Below are positions 14,560 to 20,145 of a DNA stretch of 20,145 nt, one piece after another. The position numbers and the translations under genes were made by a program. Under the pieces are notes generated by a model. The model did not search any database. It saw only the letters and a program-made list of their open reading frames with translations, and was not told where the DNA came from. This DNA is from an uncultured bacterium (GTDB lineage Bacteria > Bacillota > Clostridia > Oscillospirales > Ruminococcaceae): contig CAKWRB010000006.1 in NCBI GenBank assembly GCA_934845495.1, positions 1 to 20,145 of the forward strand, in the 5' to 3' direction. How positions within the stretch are numbered: the stretch's first letter is position 1; each line of letters begins with the position of its first letter.

Positions 14560-16893
14560 ATGCTTAGAATGATCATCAAGCGGGACGGACGAGAAGTTGC
14601 CTTTGACCGGGTAAAGATTGCAGATGCCATCTACAAGGCAGCTCAGGTGCTGGGCGGCAATGACTACGAGATGGCACAGGATCTGGCCCAGAAGGTCGAG
14701 GACTATGTGGAGGCCACCATCCAGGGCCACACTCCCACCGTGGAGGAGGTCCAGGACGCAGTGGAGCACACCCTGATCGAAAACGGCCATGCCCGCACTG
14801 CCAAGGAATACATTCTGTACCGGGCAGAGCGCACCCGGGTGCGGGAGATGAACACCCGCCTGATGAAGACCCTGGAGGACCTCACCTTCAAGGACGCTGT
14901 GGACAACGATGTCAAGCGCGAGAATGCCAACATCGACGGCGATACCGCCATGGGCACCATGCTCAAGTACGGCTCCGAAAGCGCCAAGCAGTTCTACGAG
15001 ATGTATGTCCTCAATCCCCGGCATGCCAAGGCGCACCGGGACGGGGATATCCACATCCATGATCTGGACTTCCTCACCCTGACCACCACCTGCTGCCAGA
15101 TCGACATCGTCAAGCTCTTCAAGGACGGTTTTTCCACCGGTCATGGCTTCCTGCGGGAGCCCAACGACATCCAGAGCTACTCGGCCCTGGCCTGCATCGC
15201 CATTCAGTCCAACCAGAACGATCAGCACGGCGGTCAGAGCATTCCGAACTTTGATTACGGTATGGCCATTGGTGTAGCCAAGACCTACTCCAAGCTGTAC
15301 ACCAAGAATCTGGCCAAGGCAGCCGAGATCCTGGAGGGCAAGTCCGATCTGGAGGAGAGCTTCAAGGAGATCAAGCGGAAGGTCTATGCCGAAAGCGGCG
15401 TCAAGCCCCGGCTGGAGGCCAGCGAGGAGTACTGCCGCCTGGAGGCCCCCTATCTGGCTGAGATCGTGGGCGAGGAGGCAGTGGAAAAGCTGCAGAAGTT
15501 TGCAGTGAAGTACTCCGAAAAGGAGACCGATCGCGCCACCTACCAGGCCATGGAAGCCCTGGTACACAACCTCAACACCATGCACTCCCGGGCCGGTGCC
15601 CAGGTGCCCTTCAGCTCGATCAACTACGGCACTGACACCACCCCCGAGGGCCGGATGGTGATCCGCAACATTCTGCTGGCCGAAGATGCCGGTCTGGGCA
15701 ATGGCGAGACCCCCATCTTCCCGATCCACATCTTCAAGGTCAAGGAGGGTATCAACTACAACGAGAGCGACCCGAACTACGACCTGTTCAAGCTCGCCTG
15801 CCGGGTATCGGCCAAGCGGCTGTTCCCCAACTTCTCCTTCCTGGATGCCCCCTTCAACCTGCCCTACTACAAGCCGGGTGACTACAACACCGAGGTGGCC
15901 TACATGGGCTGCCGCACCCGCGTGATGGCCAATGTCTATGACCCCACCCGGGAGCTGACCTGCGGCCGCGGCAACCTGAGCTTTACCTCCATCAACCTGC
16001 CCCGCATCGCCATCAATGCCCATGGCAATGTGGAGTGGTTCTTCGAGGAGCTGGAGCGCAAGGTGAACCTGGTGATCGAGCAGCTGCTGGAGCGCTTCAA
16101 GATCCAGTCTGCCAAAAAGGTGCGCAACTACCCCTTCCTGATGGGTCAGGGCGTATGGCTCGACTCGGAAAAGCTCTCGCCGGATGACAGCGTGGGCGAG
16201 GTCCTCAAGCACGGCACCCTCACCATCGGCTTCATCGGCCTGGCCGAGTGCCTCAAGGCGCTCATCGGCAAGCACCACGGCGAAAGCAAGGAGGCCCAGA
16301 ACCTGGGTCTGGAGATCGTGGGCTATATGCGCAAGCGCATGGACGAGGAGGCCCAGAAGACCGGCCTCAACTTCTCGCTCATCGCCACTCCGGCCGAGGG
16401 CCTCTCCGGACGCTTTGTGCGCATGGACCGGAAAAAGTACGGCGAGATCCCCGGTGTCACCGATCGGGACTACTACACCAACTCCTTCCATGTGCCGGTG
16501 TACTACGAGATCAACGCCTTTGAAAAGATCCGTCTGGAGGCACCCTACCATGCCCTCACCAACGGCGGCCACATCAGTTACATCGAGCTGGACGGCGATC
16601 CGCTCAAGAACCTGGATGCCTTTGAGGCAGTGGTGCGCTGCATGAAGGAAAGCGGTGTGGGCTATGGCTCCATCAACCACCCGGTGGACCGGGACCCGGT
16701 GTGCGGCTATACCGGCATTATCGATGAGGTATGCCCCCGGTGCGGCCGCCGGGACGGCGAAGGGGTCAGCCTGGAAAAGCTGCAGAAGCTGGGGCTGTAC
16801 CGCAATATGAACGCAGATACCATCGGCTACCACGGCGACCAGTTTGAGGAGGCAGACCGCCGCCCCAATCCCCTGGGCTGCTGTGGCCGCTGA
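14560..16893 (+). CDS. nrdD: Anaerobic (class III) ribonucleoside-triphosphate reductase, large part lacking the glycyl radical motif
   Basis: This 777-residue protein reduces ribonucleotides to deoxyribonucleotides without oxygen. An N-terminal ATP-cone domain (about 1-95; IIKRDGREVAFDRVKIADAI) senses ATP/dATP. The barrel has HRDGDIHIHDLDF (159-171), TTTCCQIDI with C178/C179, ACIAIQSNQNDQHGGQSIPNFD (211-232) and the finger-loop YMGCR, whose C451 should carry the thiyl radical. The C-terminal zinc region has VCGYTG (C715) and CPRC (C725/C728), but the position of the first expected cysteine is D712. The canonical RxxGYL glycyl radical segment should follow and does not; instead the protein ends in a different 40-residue tail closing in GCCGR. 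The radical motif is encoded by the next frame (16953-17117). GAGGAG precedes the ATG, and expression is probably under NrdR. Confidence 0.95.
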   Translation: MLRMIIKRDGREVAFDRVKIADAIYKAAQVLGGNDYEMAQDLAQKVEDYVEATIQGHTPTVEEVQDAVEHTLIENGHARTAKEYILYRAERTRVREMNTRLMKTLEDLTFKDAVDNDVKRENANIDGDTAMGTMLKYGSESAKQFYEMYVLNPRHAKAHRDGDIHIHDLDFLTLTTTCCQIDIVKLFKDGFSTGHGFLREPNDIQSYSALACIAIQSNQNDQHGGQSIPNFDYGMAIGVAKTYSKLYTKNLAKAAEILEGKSDLEESFKEIKRKVYAESGVKPRLEASEEYCRLEAPYLAEIVGEEAVEKLQKFAVKYSEKETDRATYQAMEALVHNLNTMHSRAGAQVPFSSINYGTDTTPEGRMVIRNILLAEDAGLGNGETPIFPIHIFKVKEGINYNESDPNYDLFKLACRVSAKRLFPNFSFLDAPFNLPYYKPGDYNTEVAYMGCRTRVMANVYDPTRELTCGRGNLSFTSINLPRIAINAHGNVEWFFEELERKVNLVIEQLLERFKIQSAKKVRNYPFLMGQGVWLDSEKLSPDDSVGEVLKHGTLTIGFIGLAECLKALIGKHHGESKEAQNLGLEIVGYMRKRMDEEAQKTGLNFSLIATPAEGLSGRFVRMDRKKYGEIPGVTDRDYYTNSFHVPVYYEINAFEKIRLEAPYHALTNGGHISYIELDGDPLKNLDAFEAVVRCMKESGVGYGSINHPVDRDPVCGYTGIIDEVCPRCGRRDGEGVSLEKLQKLGLYRNMNADTIGYHGDQFEEADRRPNPLGCCGR

Positions 16894-16952
16894 CCGAATA
16901 TACACAAACCAACCACGGCACATCGCCGCGACCATACAAGGAGGCAATTACT

Positions 16953-17117
16953 ATGAGCGAAAAGGACATCATGATTGGCGAGGGCGTAAAGTTTGAGCGG
17001 ATCCGTCGGATCACCGGTTACCTGGTGGGCACACTGGATCGCTTCAACAATGCCAAGCGTGCAGAGGAATCCGACCGTGTAAAGCACTCGGTTTCCACCG
17101 GCCTGGAGCGCATCTGA
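16953..17117 (+). CDS. Separate glycyl radical subunit of the anaerobic ribonucleotide reductase
   Basis: This 54-residue protein is the missing C-terminal radical domain of NrdD. It contains GEGVKFERIRRITGYLVGTL followed by DRFNNAKRAEESDRVKHS, matching the class III pattern RxxGYL...RFNxGK...RVKH, with G22 as the predicted radical glycine. It has its own ATG and AAGGAGG ribosome binding site (16938-16944, spacing 8). It starts 59 nt after the nrdD stop and in another frame, so it is not a simple read-through of nrdD. It must act with the 777-residue protein and be activated by NrdG downstream; this is inferred from family knowledge. The arrangement recalls YfiD/GrcA, a stand-alone glycyl domain that rescues pyruvate formate-lyase. 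A terminator-like hairpin follows. Confidence 0.88.
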   Translation: MSEKDIMIGEGVKFERIRRITGYLVGTLDRFNNAKRAEESDRVKHSVSTGLERI

Positions 17118-17139
17118 GGCCATAGCTGATCAGCAAAAC

Positions 17140-17169
17140 CGGGGGACGGACTTTCCGTCCCCTGTTTTT
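17140..17169 (+). terminator. Terminator or attenuator between the glycyl subunit and nrdG
   Basis: GGGGACGGA (17142-17150) and TCCGTCCCC (17154-17162) form a perfect 9-bp G+C-rich stem with a CTT loop, followed after TG by TTTTTA. No promoter is evident between it and nrdG, so partial read-through would be needed to express nrdG. Confidence 0.8.
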
Positions 17170-17195
17170 ATCCAAAGATTGTGAGGAGGAAGAGT

Positions 17196-17723
17196 ATGAT
17201 TCGAATTTGCGGTGTAGTCCGGGAGTCCATCGTGGATGGGCCGGGGCTGCGCTATGTATTGTTCACCCAGGGGTGCCCGCATCACTGTCCGGGCTGCCAT
17301 AATCCCGAAAGCCATTCCATGGACGGCGGCTACGATGTCACAGCCGAAAAGGTGCTGGAGGAGTTTCGCAAGAACCCGCTGCTCAAGGGCATTACCCTGT
17401 CGGGGGGTGACCCCATTGTCCAGGCCGGGGAGCTGGTGGAGGTCTGCCGGGGTGTCCACGCCCTGGGCAAAGATGTGATGACCTACACCGGTTACACCTA
17501 TGAGGAGCTGCTGGAGATGCAGAAGAGCGATGACGGCATCCGCCAGCTGCTGGAGGAGACCGACACCCTGGTGGACGGCCGGTTCGTTCTGGCCCAGCGG
17601 GATCTGACCCTGATCTACAAGGGCAGCCGCAACCAGCGTGTGATCGATCTGAACCGCACCCGGGCCGAGGGGCACATCGTGCTGGACCCGGTGGAGAAGG
17701 AGAACCTTCGCCCGGAGGAATAA
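17196..17723 (+). CDS. nrdG: Anaerobic ribonucleotide reductase activating protein (radical SAM)
   Basis: This is a 175-residue NrdG. The radical-SAM cluster motif CxxxCxxC is C27-P-H-H-C31-P-G-C34, preceded by RESIVDGPGLRYVLFTQG and followed by HNPESHSMDGG. The SAM-binding GGDP is at residues 70-73 (LSGGDPIVQAGEL). It uses a 4Fe-4S cluster and S-adenosylmethionine to make the glycyl radical on the reductase. Here the target glycine should be on the separate 54-residue subunit. The ATG at 17196 lies five bases after GAGGAGGA; an in-frame GTG at 17181 overlaps that site and is less likely. It is separated from its substrate gene by a terminator-like hairpin. Confidence 0.96.
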   Translation: MIRICGVVRESIVDGPGLRYVLFTQGCPHHCPGCHNPESHSMDGGYDVTAEKVLEEFRKNPLLKGITLSGGDPIVQAGELVEVCRGVHALGKDVMTYTGYTYEELLEMQKSDDGIRQLLEETDTLVDGRFVLAQRDLTLIYKGSRNQRVIDLNRTRAEGHIVLDPVEKENLRPEE

Positions 17724-17771
17724 GCGCCGGAAAGCCCGGAGCGGGCAGCAGACCGGAGAGAGGAGAAGCGT

Positions 17772-18302
17772 ATGACTGTGTCCTTCCGCCCCCTGGCCCT
17801 GGGGGAGGTGCTGGGGCTGGGCCGGAGCATTGTCCGGGATTTTCACCCCTATGAGCTGCGGGGCTATCGCTATGCCCGCCGGGATATCCTGCGGGGCCGG
17901 GCGGTGGCGCTGGCTGTCACCGTGGGCGGCGCCTATGCCGGCTACCTGATCCACGAAAAACCCGATCGGCAGGGGATGCTGCGCATCGCCTACCTGGCCA
18001 CCGAACCCCGGTTCCGGGGACAGCACATCGGTGAACAGGCCCTGGCACTGCTCCGGCGGCGGTACCCCCGGAGCACCATCTACTTTGAAGTGGAGGACCC
18101 TGCCTTTGCCGAAAACGAGGAGGAGCGCCAGCTGATGGAGCGCCGCATCGGGTTCTACCGGCGGTGCGGCTTTTCGCTGCTGCGGTTCCGGTTGGAGGCC
18201 GGGCCGTGGCATCTGGGCTGCATGGCCAGCAATCCCGCCCGGGAGGAACGGCTGCGCCGGCTCTACCGGGAACGGTGGAGCCCCACGGCGGTCCGGGCCT
18301 GA
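17772..18302 (+). CDS. GNAT-family N-acetyltransferase
   Basis: This 176-residue protein has the GNAT layout: an N-terminal strand and helices (SFRPLALGEVLGLGRSIVRDFHPYEL), AYAGYLIHEK, then the central strand and acetyl-CoA pyrophosphate loop IAYLATEPRFRGQHIGEQALALL (about 72-94), and a late strand/helix IYFEVEDP...ERRIGFYRRCGF. In the loop, the usual second glycine of RGxGxG is H85. Many acetyltransferases act on proteins, antibiotics or metabolites; no substrate can be named. It lies 48 nt after nrdG with GAGAGGAGAAG before the ATG, and probably reads from the same transcript. It ends at a very strong terminator. High G+C and arginine content resemble its neighbours. Confidence 0.85.
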   Translation: MTVSFRPLALGEVLGLGRSIVRDFHPYELRGYRYARRDILRGRAVALAVTVGGAYAGYLIHEKPDRQGMLRIAYLATEPRFRGQHIGEQALALLRRRYPRSTIYFEVEDPAFAENEEERQLMERRIGFYRRCGFSLLRFRLEAGPWHLGCMASNPAREERLRRLYRERWSPTAVRA

Positions 18303-18313
18303 GCAAAAAATCC

Positions 18314-18353
18314 AAAAGAGGACCAGCAGCAATCGGGCTGCTGGTCCTCTTTT
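18314..18353 (+). terminator. Strong intrinsic terminator after the acetyltransferase gene
   Basis: Perfect 17-bp arms (18314-18330 and 18337-18353; core GAGGACCAGCAGC with its complement) enclose an AATCGG loop. The stem ends in A:T pairs and a T tract. The flanking A tract makes it able to act in both directions. Confidence 0.93.
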
Positions 18354-18396
18354 TCTGCAGGAACGGCTGCAAAAAATCCCCTGGGACAAATTCAGC

Positions 18397-18425
18397 TTGA
18401 AAACCCCGGCACAGATTGGTAAAAT
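18397..18425 (+). promoter_or_regulatory. Promoter of the aldolase gene
   Basis: TTGAAA (18397-18402) and TAAAAT (18420-18425) have a 17-nt spacer. The site sits between the upstream terminator and fba; transcription would start near 18432, giving a leader of about 75 nt. Confidence 0.8.
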
Positions 18426-18430
18426 AGAAG

Positions 18431-18486
18431 CAGGTGCCGGGGCGGCTGTTCCGCTCCCCGGCAAAGCCATACGATTCAAACACCTG
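18431..18486 (+). promoter_or_regulatory. Structured 5' leader of the aldolase gene
   Basis: TGCCGGGG (18435-18442) pairs perfectly with CCCCGGCA (18456-18463), with an inner CGG (18443-18445) and CCG (18451-18453) around CTGTT. CAGGTG (18431-18436) is also complementary to CACCTG (18481-18486), just before the ribosome binding site, and would compete with the first stem. This may be an mRNA stabiliser or a simple switch; function is inferred. Confidence 0.45.
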
Positions 18487-18506
18487 CGAGAGGAGAGACT
18501 GTCGTT

Positions 18507-19442
18507 ATGCCGCTTGTAACAACAACCGAAATGTTCAAAAAAGCGTACGAGGGCGGATATGCCATCGGCGCATTCAATGTCAACAATATGGAGATCATCC
18601 AGGGAATCACCGAGGCTGCCGCTGAGGAGCGCGCCCCGCTGATCCTGCAGGTATCGGCCGGCGCACGCAAGTATGCCAAGCATGTGTACCTTACCAAGCT
18701 GGTGGAGGCTGCCATTGCCGACACCGACCTGCCCATCGCCCTGCATCTGGACCACGGCGCCGACTTTGACATCTGCAAAGCCTGCGTGGACGGCGGCTTC
18801 AGCTCGGTGATGATCGATGGTTCCAAGTACAGCTTTGAGGACAACATCGCCCTGACCCGCAAGGTGGTGGAGTACGCCCATGCCCACGGCGCCGTAGTCG
18901 AGGGCGAGCTGGGCACCCTGGCTGGCATCGAGGACGATGTGCACGTCAAGGCCGATGATGCCCTGTTCACCCGCCCGGAGGAGGTGGAAGAGTTCGTCAC
19001 CCGAACCGGTGTGGACTCGCTGGCCATTGCCATCGGCACCAGCCACGGCGCCTTCAAGTTCAAACCTGGCACCAAGCCCCAGCTCCGCTTTGACATTCTG
19101 GAGGAAGTGGGCCGTCGTCTGCCCGGTTTCCCCATCGTTCTGCACGGCGCTTCGTCGGTGCCGCAGGAATTTGTCGCCGAGGTCAACAAGTACGGCGGCA
19201 ATATGCCCGGCGCCATCGGTGTTCCGGAGGAGATGCTCCGACAGGCTGCCCAGATGGCTGTCTGCAAGATCAACATCGACTCCGACCTGCGTCTGGCCAT
19301 GACCGCAGCCGTGCGCAAGCACCTGGCCGAGCATCCGGCTGATTTTGACCCCCGCCAGTACCTCACTCCGGCCCGGACCGCCATCAAGGAAATGGTCCGC
19401 CACAAGATCGTGGATGTGCTGGGCTGCGCCGGAAAGGCATAA
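18507..19442 (+). CDS. fba: Fructose-bisphosphate aldolase, class II
   Basis: This 311-residue zinc enzyme cleaves fructose 1,6-bisphosphate to dihydroxyacetone phosphate and glyceraldehyde 3-phosphate in glycolysis, or reverses it. Visible landmarks are YAIGAFNVNNMEIIQGI near the start, ALHLDHG (catalytic D82 and zinc ligand H83), VEGELG (E134), GTSHGAFKF (H180, zinc) and VLHGASSVP (H213, zinc), then KINIDSDLRLA in the phosphate-binding region. The length fits the shorter class II enzymes found in Firmicutes. Related tagatose-bisphosphate aldolases look similar, so substrate preference is not absolutely fixed. It stands alone with its own promoter, structured leader and terminator. Confidence 0.95.
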   Translation: MPLVTTTEMFKKAYEGGYAIGAFNVNNMEIIQGITEAAAEERAPLILQVSAGARKYAKHVYLTKLVEAAIADTDLPIALHLDHGADFDICKACVDGGFSSVMIDGSKYSFEDNIALTRKVVEYAHAHGAVVEGELGTLAGIEDDVHVKADDALFTRPEEVEEFVTRTGVDSLAIAIGTSHGAFKFKPGTKPQLRFDILEEVGRRLPGFPIVLHGASSVPQEFVAEVNKYGGNMPGAIGVPEEMLRQAAQMAVCKINIDSDLRLAMTAAVRKHLAEHPADFDPRQYLTPARTAIKEMVRHKIVDVLGCAGKA

Positions 19443-19472
19443 CCCCACCCCGGTATCATGCCCCGAAAATGA

Positions 19473-19507
19473 TCCCCCTGTTCCGCTGGAAACAGGGGGA
19501 TTTTTTT
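19473..19507 (+). terminator. Intrinsic terminator of the aldolase gene
   Basis: TCCCCCTGTT (19473-19482) pairs perfectly with AACAGGGGGA (19491-19500), followed by seven T. It begins 30 nt after the stop codon. Confidence 0.93.
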
Positions 19508-19818
19508 GCCCTCAAAAGAGTGGAAAACCTTGATCCCATGCGGAAAATCCCTCTTTTTCGGAGAGGAAAACGAGGCGAGGCACTGCGTCGGGGAGCTGGA
19601 AATACCAGGGAATTTTATAGCAAAGTTACATAAAGTTCCGAAAAAATGAACAAACTGTTTACAGCAGATTTCACATAAATCAAAAATATTGAAGTTTTGG
19701 TGCAATTTAGCTGGAAAAAGTGAATATTTCACACATAAGATGGGCAAAATAACGGCAAACACTGGGAAAAACCCAAAAGGATTTCCAAAGGCTGGAAATC
19801 AAATCCACCGGGATTTTC
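19508..19818. other. AT-rich non-coding region upstream of the last gene
   Basis: No gene is supported here. The base composition is clearly more AT-rich than the genes around it. Two similar short sequences, ATTTCACATAA near 19668 and ATTTCACACATAA near 19726, occur about 57 nt apart. The right end contains the three inverted repeats at 19763-19816, listed separately. Confidence 0.5.
19763..19816. promoter_or_regulatory. Three consecutive inverted repeats upstream of the promoter
   Basis: TGGG-AAAAA-CCCA (19763-19775), GATTTCC (19780-19786) with GGAAATC (19794-19800), and AAATCC (19801-19806) with GGATTT (19811-19816) follow one another. The last ends two bases before the -35 element at 19819. 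They look like operator half-sites for an unidentified regulator; this is inferred. Confidence 0.45.
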
Positions 19819-19847
19819 TTGACAAGGCAAAACAGGATCTATATAAT
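19819..19847 (+). promoter_or_regulatory. Perfect consensus promoter
   Basis: TTGACA (19819-19824) and TATAAT (19842-19847) are both exact housekeeping consensus hexamers with an optimal 17-nt spacer. Transcription would start near 19854. The leader carries a small hairpin, GCCGG (19865-19869) with CCGGC (19876-19880), before the AGAAGGAGA ribosome binding site. Confidence 0.93.
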
Positions 19848-19905
19848 GTGGGAAGTTCTGAAATGCCGGCTGATTCCGGCCCAGGCAAACAAGAAGGAGA
19901 TGTTT

Positions 19906-20145
19906 ATGGATAACTTCAGGCAAAAAGCCTCTGAGGCTGTTGCTGCCCTGCGCAGCCGGTCCTTTCTGGTCACTATGCTGGCGGCGTTCACTGGATTCCT
20001 GACCCTGTGGATCACGCTGTCCGCTGATGCTGTCTATATTCGGGATAACGGTCAGCTGCAGCTGGTCTACACCACCCGGAATACGGCTGATGCCATTCTC
20101 TCGGAGCGGGGGATCGTGACAATGGCCTATGACGAGGTGGACTTT
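19906..20145 (+). CDS. DUF348/YabE-like surface protein (5' end only)
   Basis: The first 80 residues are visible and the gene runs off the window. A basic N-terminus (MDNFRQKASEAVAALRSRSF) leads into one hydrophobic signal/anchor segment (about 21-43, FLVTMLAAFTGFLTLWITLSADA). Then comes VYIRDNGQLQLVYTTRNTADAILSERGIV, which looks like a DUF348 ubiquitin-like repeat. In B. subtilis YabE and related proteins, DUF348 repeats precede G5 and 3D or Rpf-like domains that act on the cell wall; the rest of this protein cannot be seen, so a wall-lytic or resuscitation role is only inferred. The ATG follows AGAAGGAGA by about seven bases. A perfect consensus promoter suggests strong or tightly controlled expression. 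Confidence 0.75.
   Translation, partial: MDNFRQKASEAVAALRSRSFLVTMLAAFTGFLTLWITLSADAVYIRDNGQLQLVYTTRNTADAILSERGIVTMAYDEVDF

Noticed and set aside
14536-16947. An 803-codon open frame on the minus strand opposite nrdD, and similar long minus-strand frames at 17130-19448 and 5407-6669.
   Set aside because: They lie opposite genes with clear family matches, show no recognisable domains, and run straight across terminators and gene ends. They follow from the strong codon bias of the real genes.
16894-16952. The nrdD split as a simple sequencing frameshift.
   Set aside because: The gap contains a proper ribosome binding site and no NrdD-like coding sequence. The large protein has a complete extra tail, and the small frame has its own well-spaced ATG, so one indel would not restore a normal single chain.

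Overview
The window looks like chromosomal DNA from a Gram-positive, obligately anaerobic gut-type clostridium, most likely an Oscillospiraceae/Ruminococcaceae relative of Faecalibacterium, Subdoligranulum or Gemmiger. That placement is an inference. It rests on the Firmicutes gene order, the zinc-type S14, the KOW gene between map and infA, strong GGAGG ribosome binding sites, moderately high G+C, and an oxygen-sensitive class III ribonucleotide reductase. All recognised genes are on the + strand.

Region 1 (1-11139) is the distal part of the S10/spc/alpha ribosomal protein cluster: rplP (3' end only), rpmC, rpsQ, rplN, rplX, rplE, rpsN, rpsH, rplF, rplR, rpsE, rpmD, rplO, secY, adk, map, a KOW RNA-binding protein, infA, rpmJ, rpsM, rpsK, rpsD, rpoA and rplQ, closed by a strong intrinsic terminator. 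Gaps are short except before rplN, which holds a 73-nt potential three-way junction plus an upstream hairpin, and before rpoA, which holds a 10-bp hairpin without a T tract. Seven genes use GTG or TTG starts.

Region 2 (11140-14134) is accessory. It has an orphan oligopeptide-binding lipoprotein with its own promoter and terminator, then two small membrane-protein loci of similar topology. The second locus is broken into two overlapping frames next to a perfect 30-bp palindrome.

Region 3 (14135-17723) is the anaerobic ribonucleotide reductase locus. A consensus promoter is overlaid by NrdR-box-like sequences, with a cluster of DnaA-box-like inverted repeats upstream. The reductase appears to be split. 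A 777-aa NrdD carries the ATP cone and catalytic barrel but no glycyl radical motif. A separate 54-aa reading frame, with its own ribosome binding site, carries the radical motif (RRITGYL...RFNNAK). A terminator-like hairpin then precedes nrdG, the radical-SAM activase. This split enzyme is the most notable thing in the window.

Region 4 (17724-20145) has a GNAT acetyltransferase with a 17-bp terminator stem, class II fructose-bisphosphate aldolase with its own promoter and structured leader, and the start of a DUF348/YabE-like cell-surface protein behind a perfect consensus promoter preceded by three consecutive inverted repeats.
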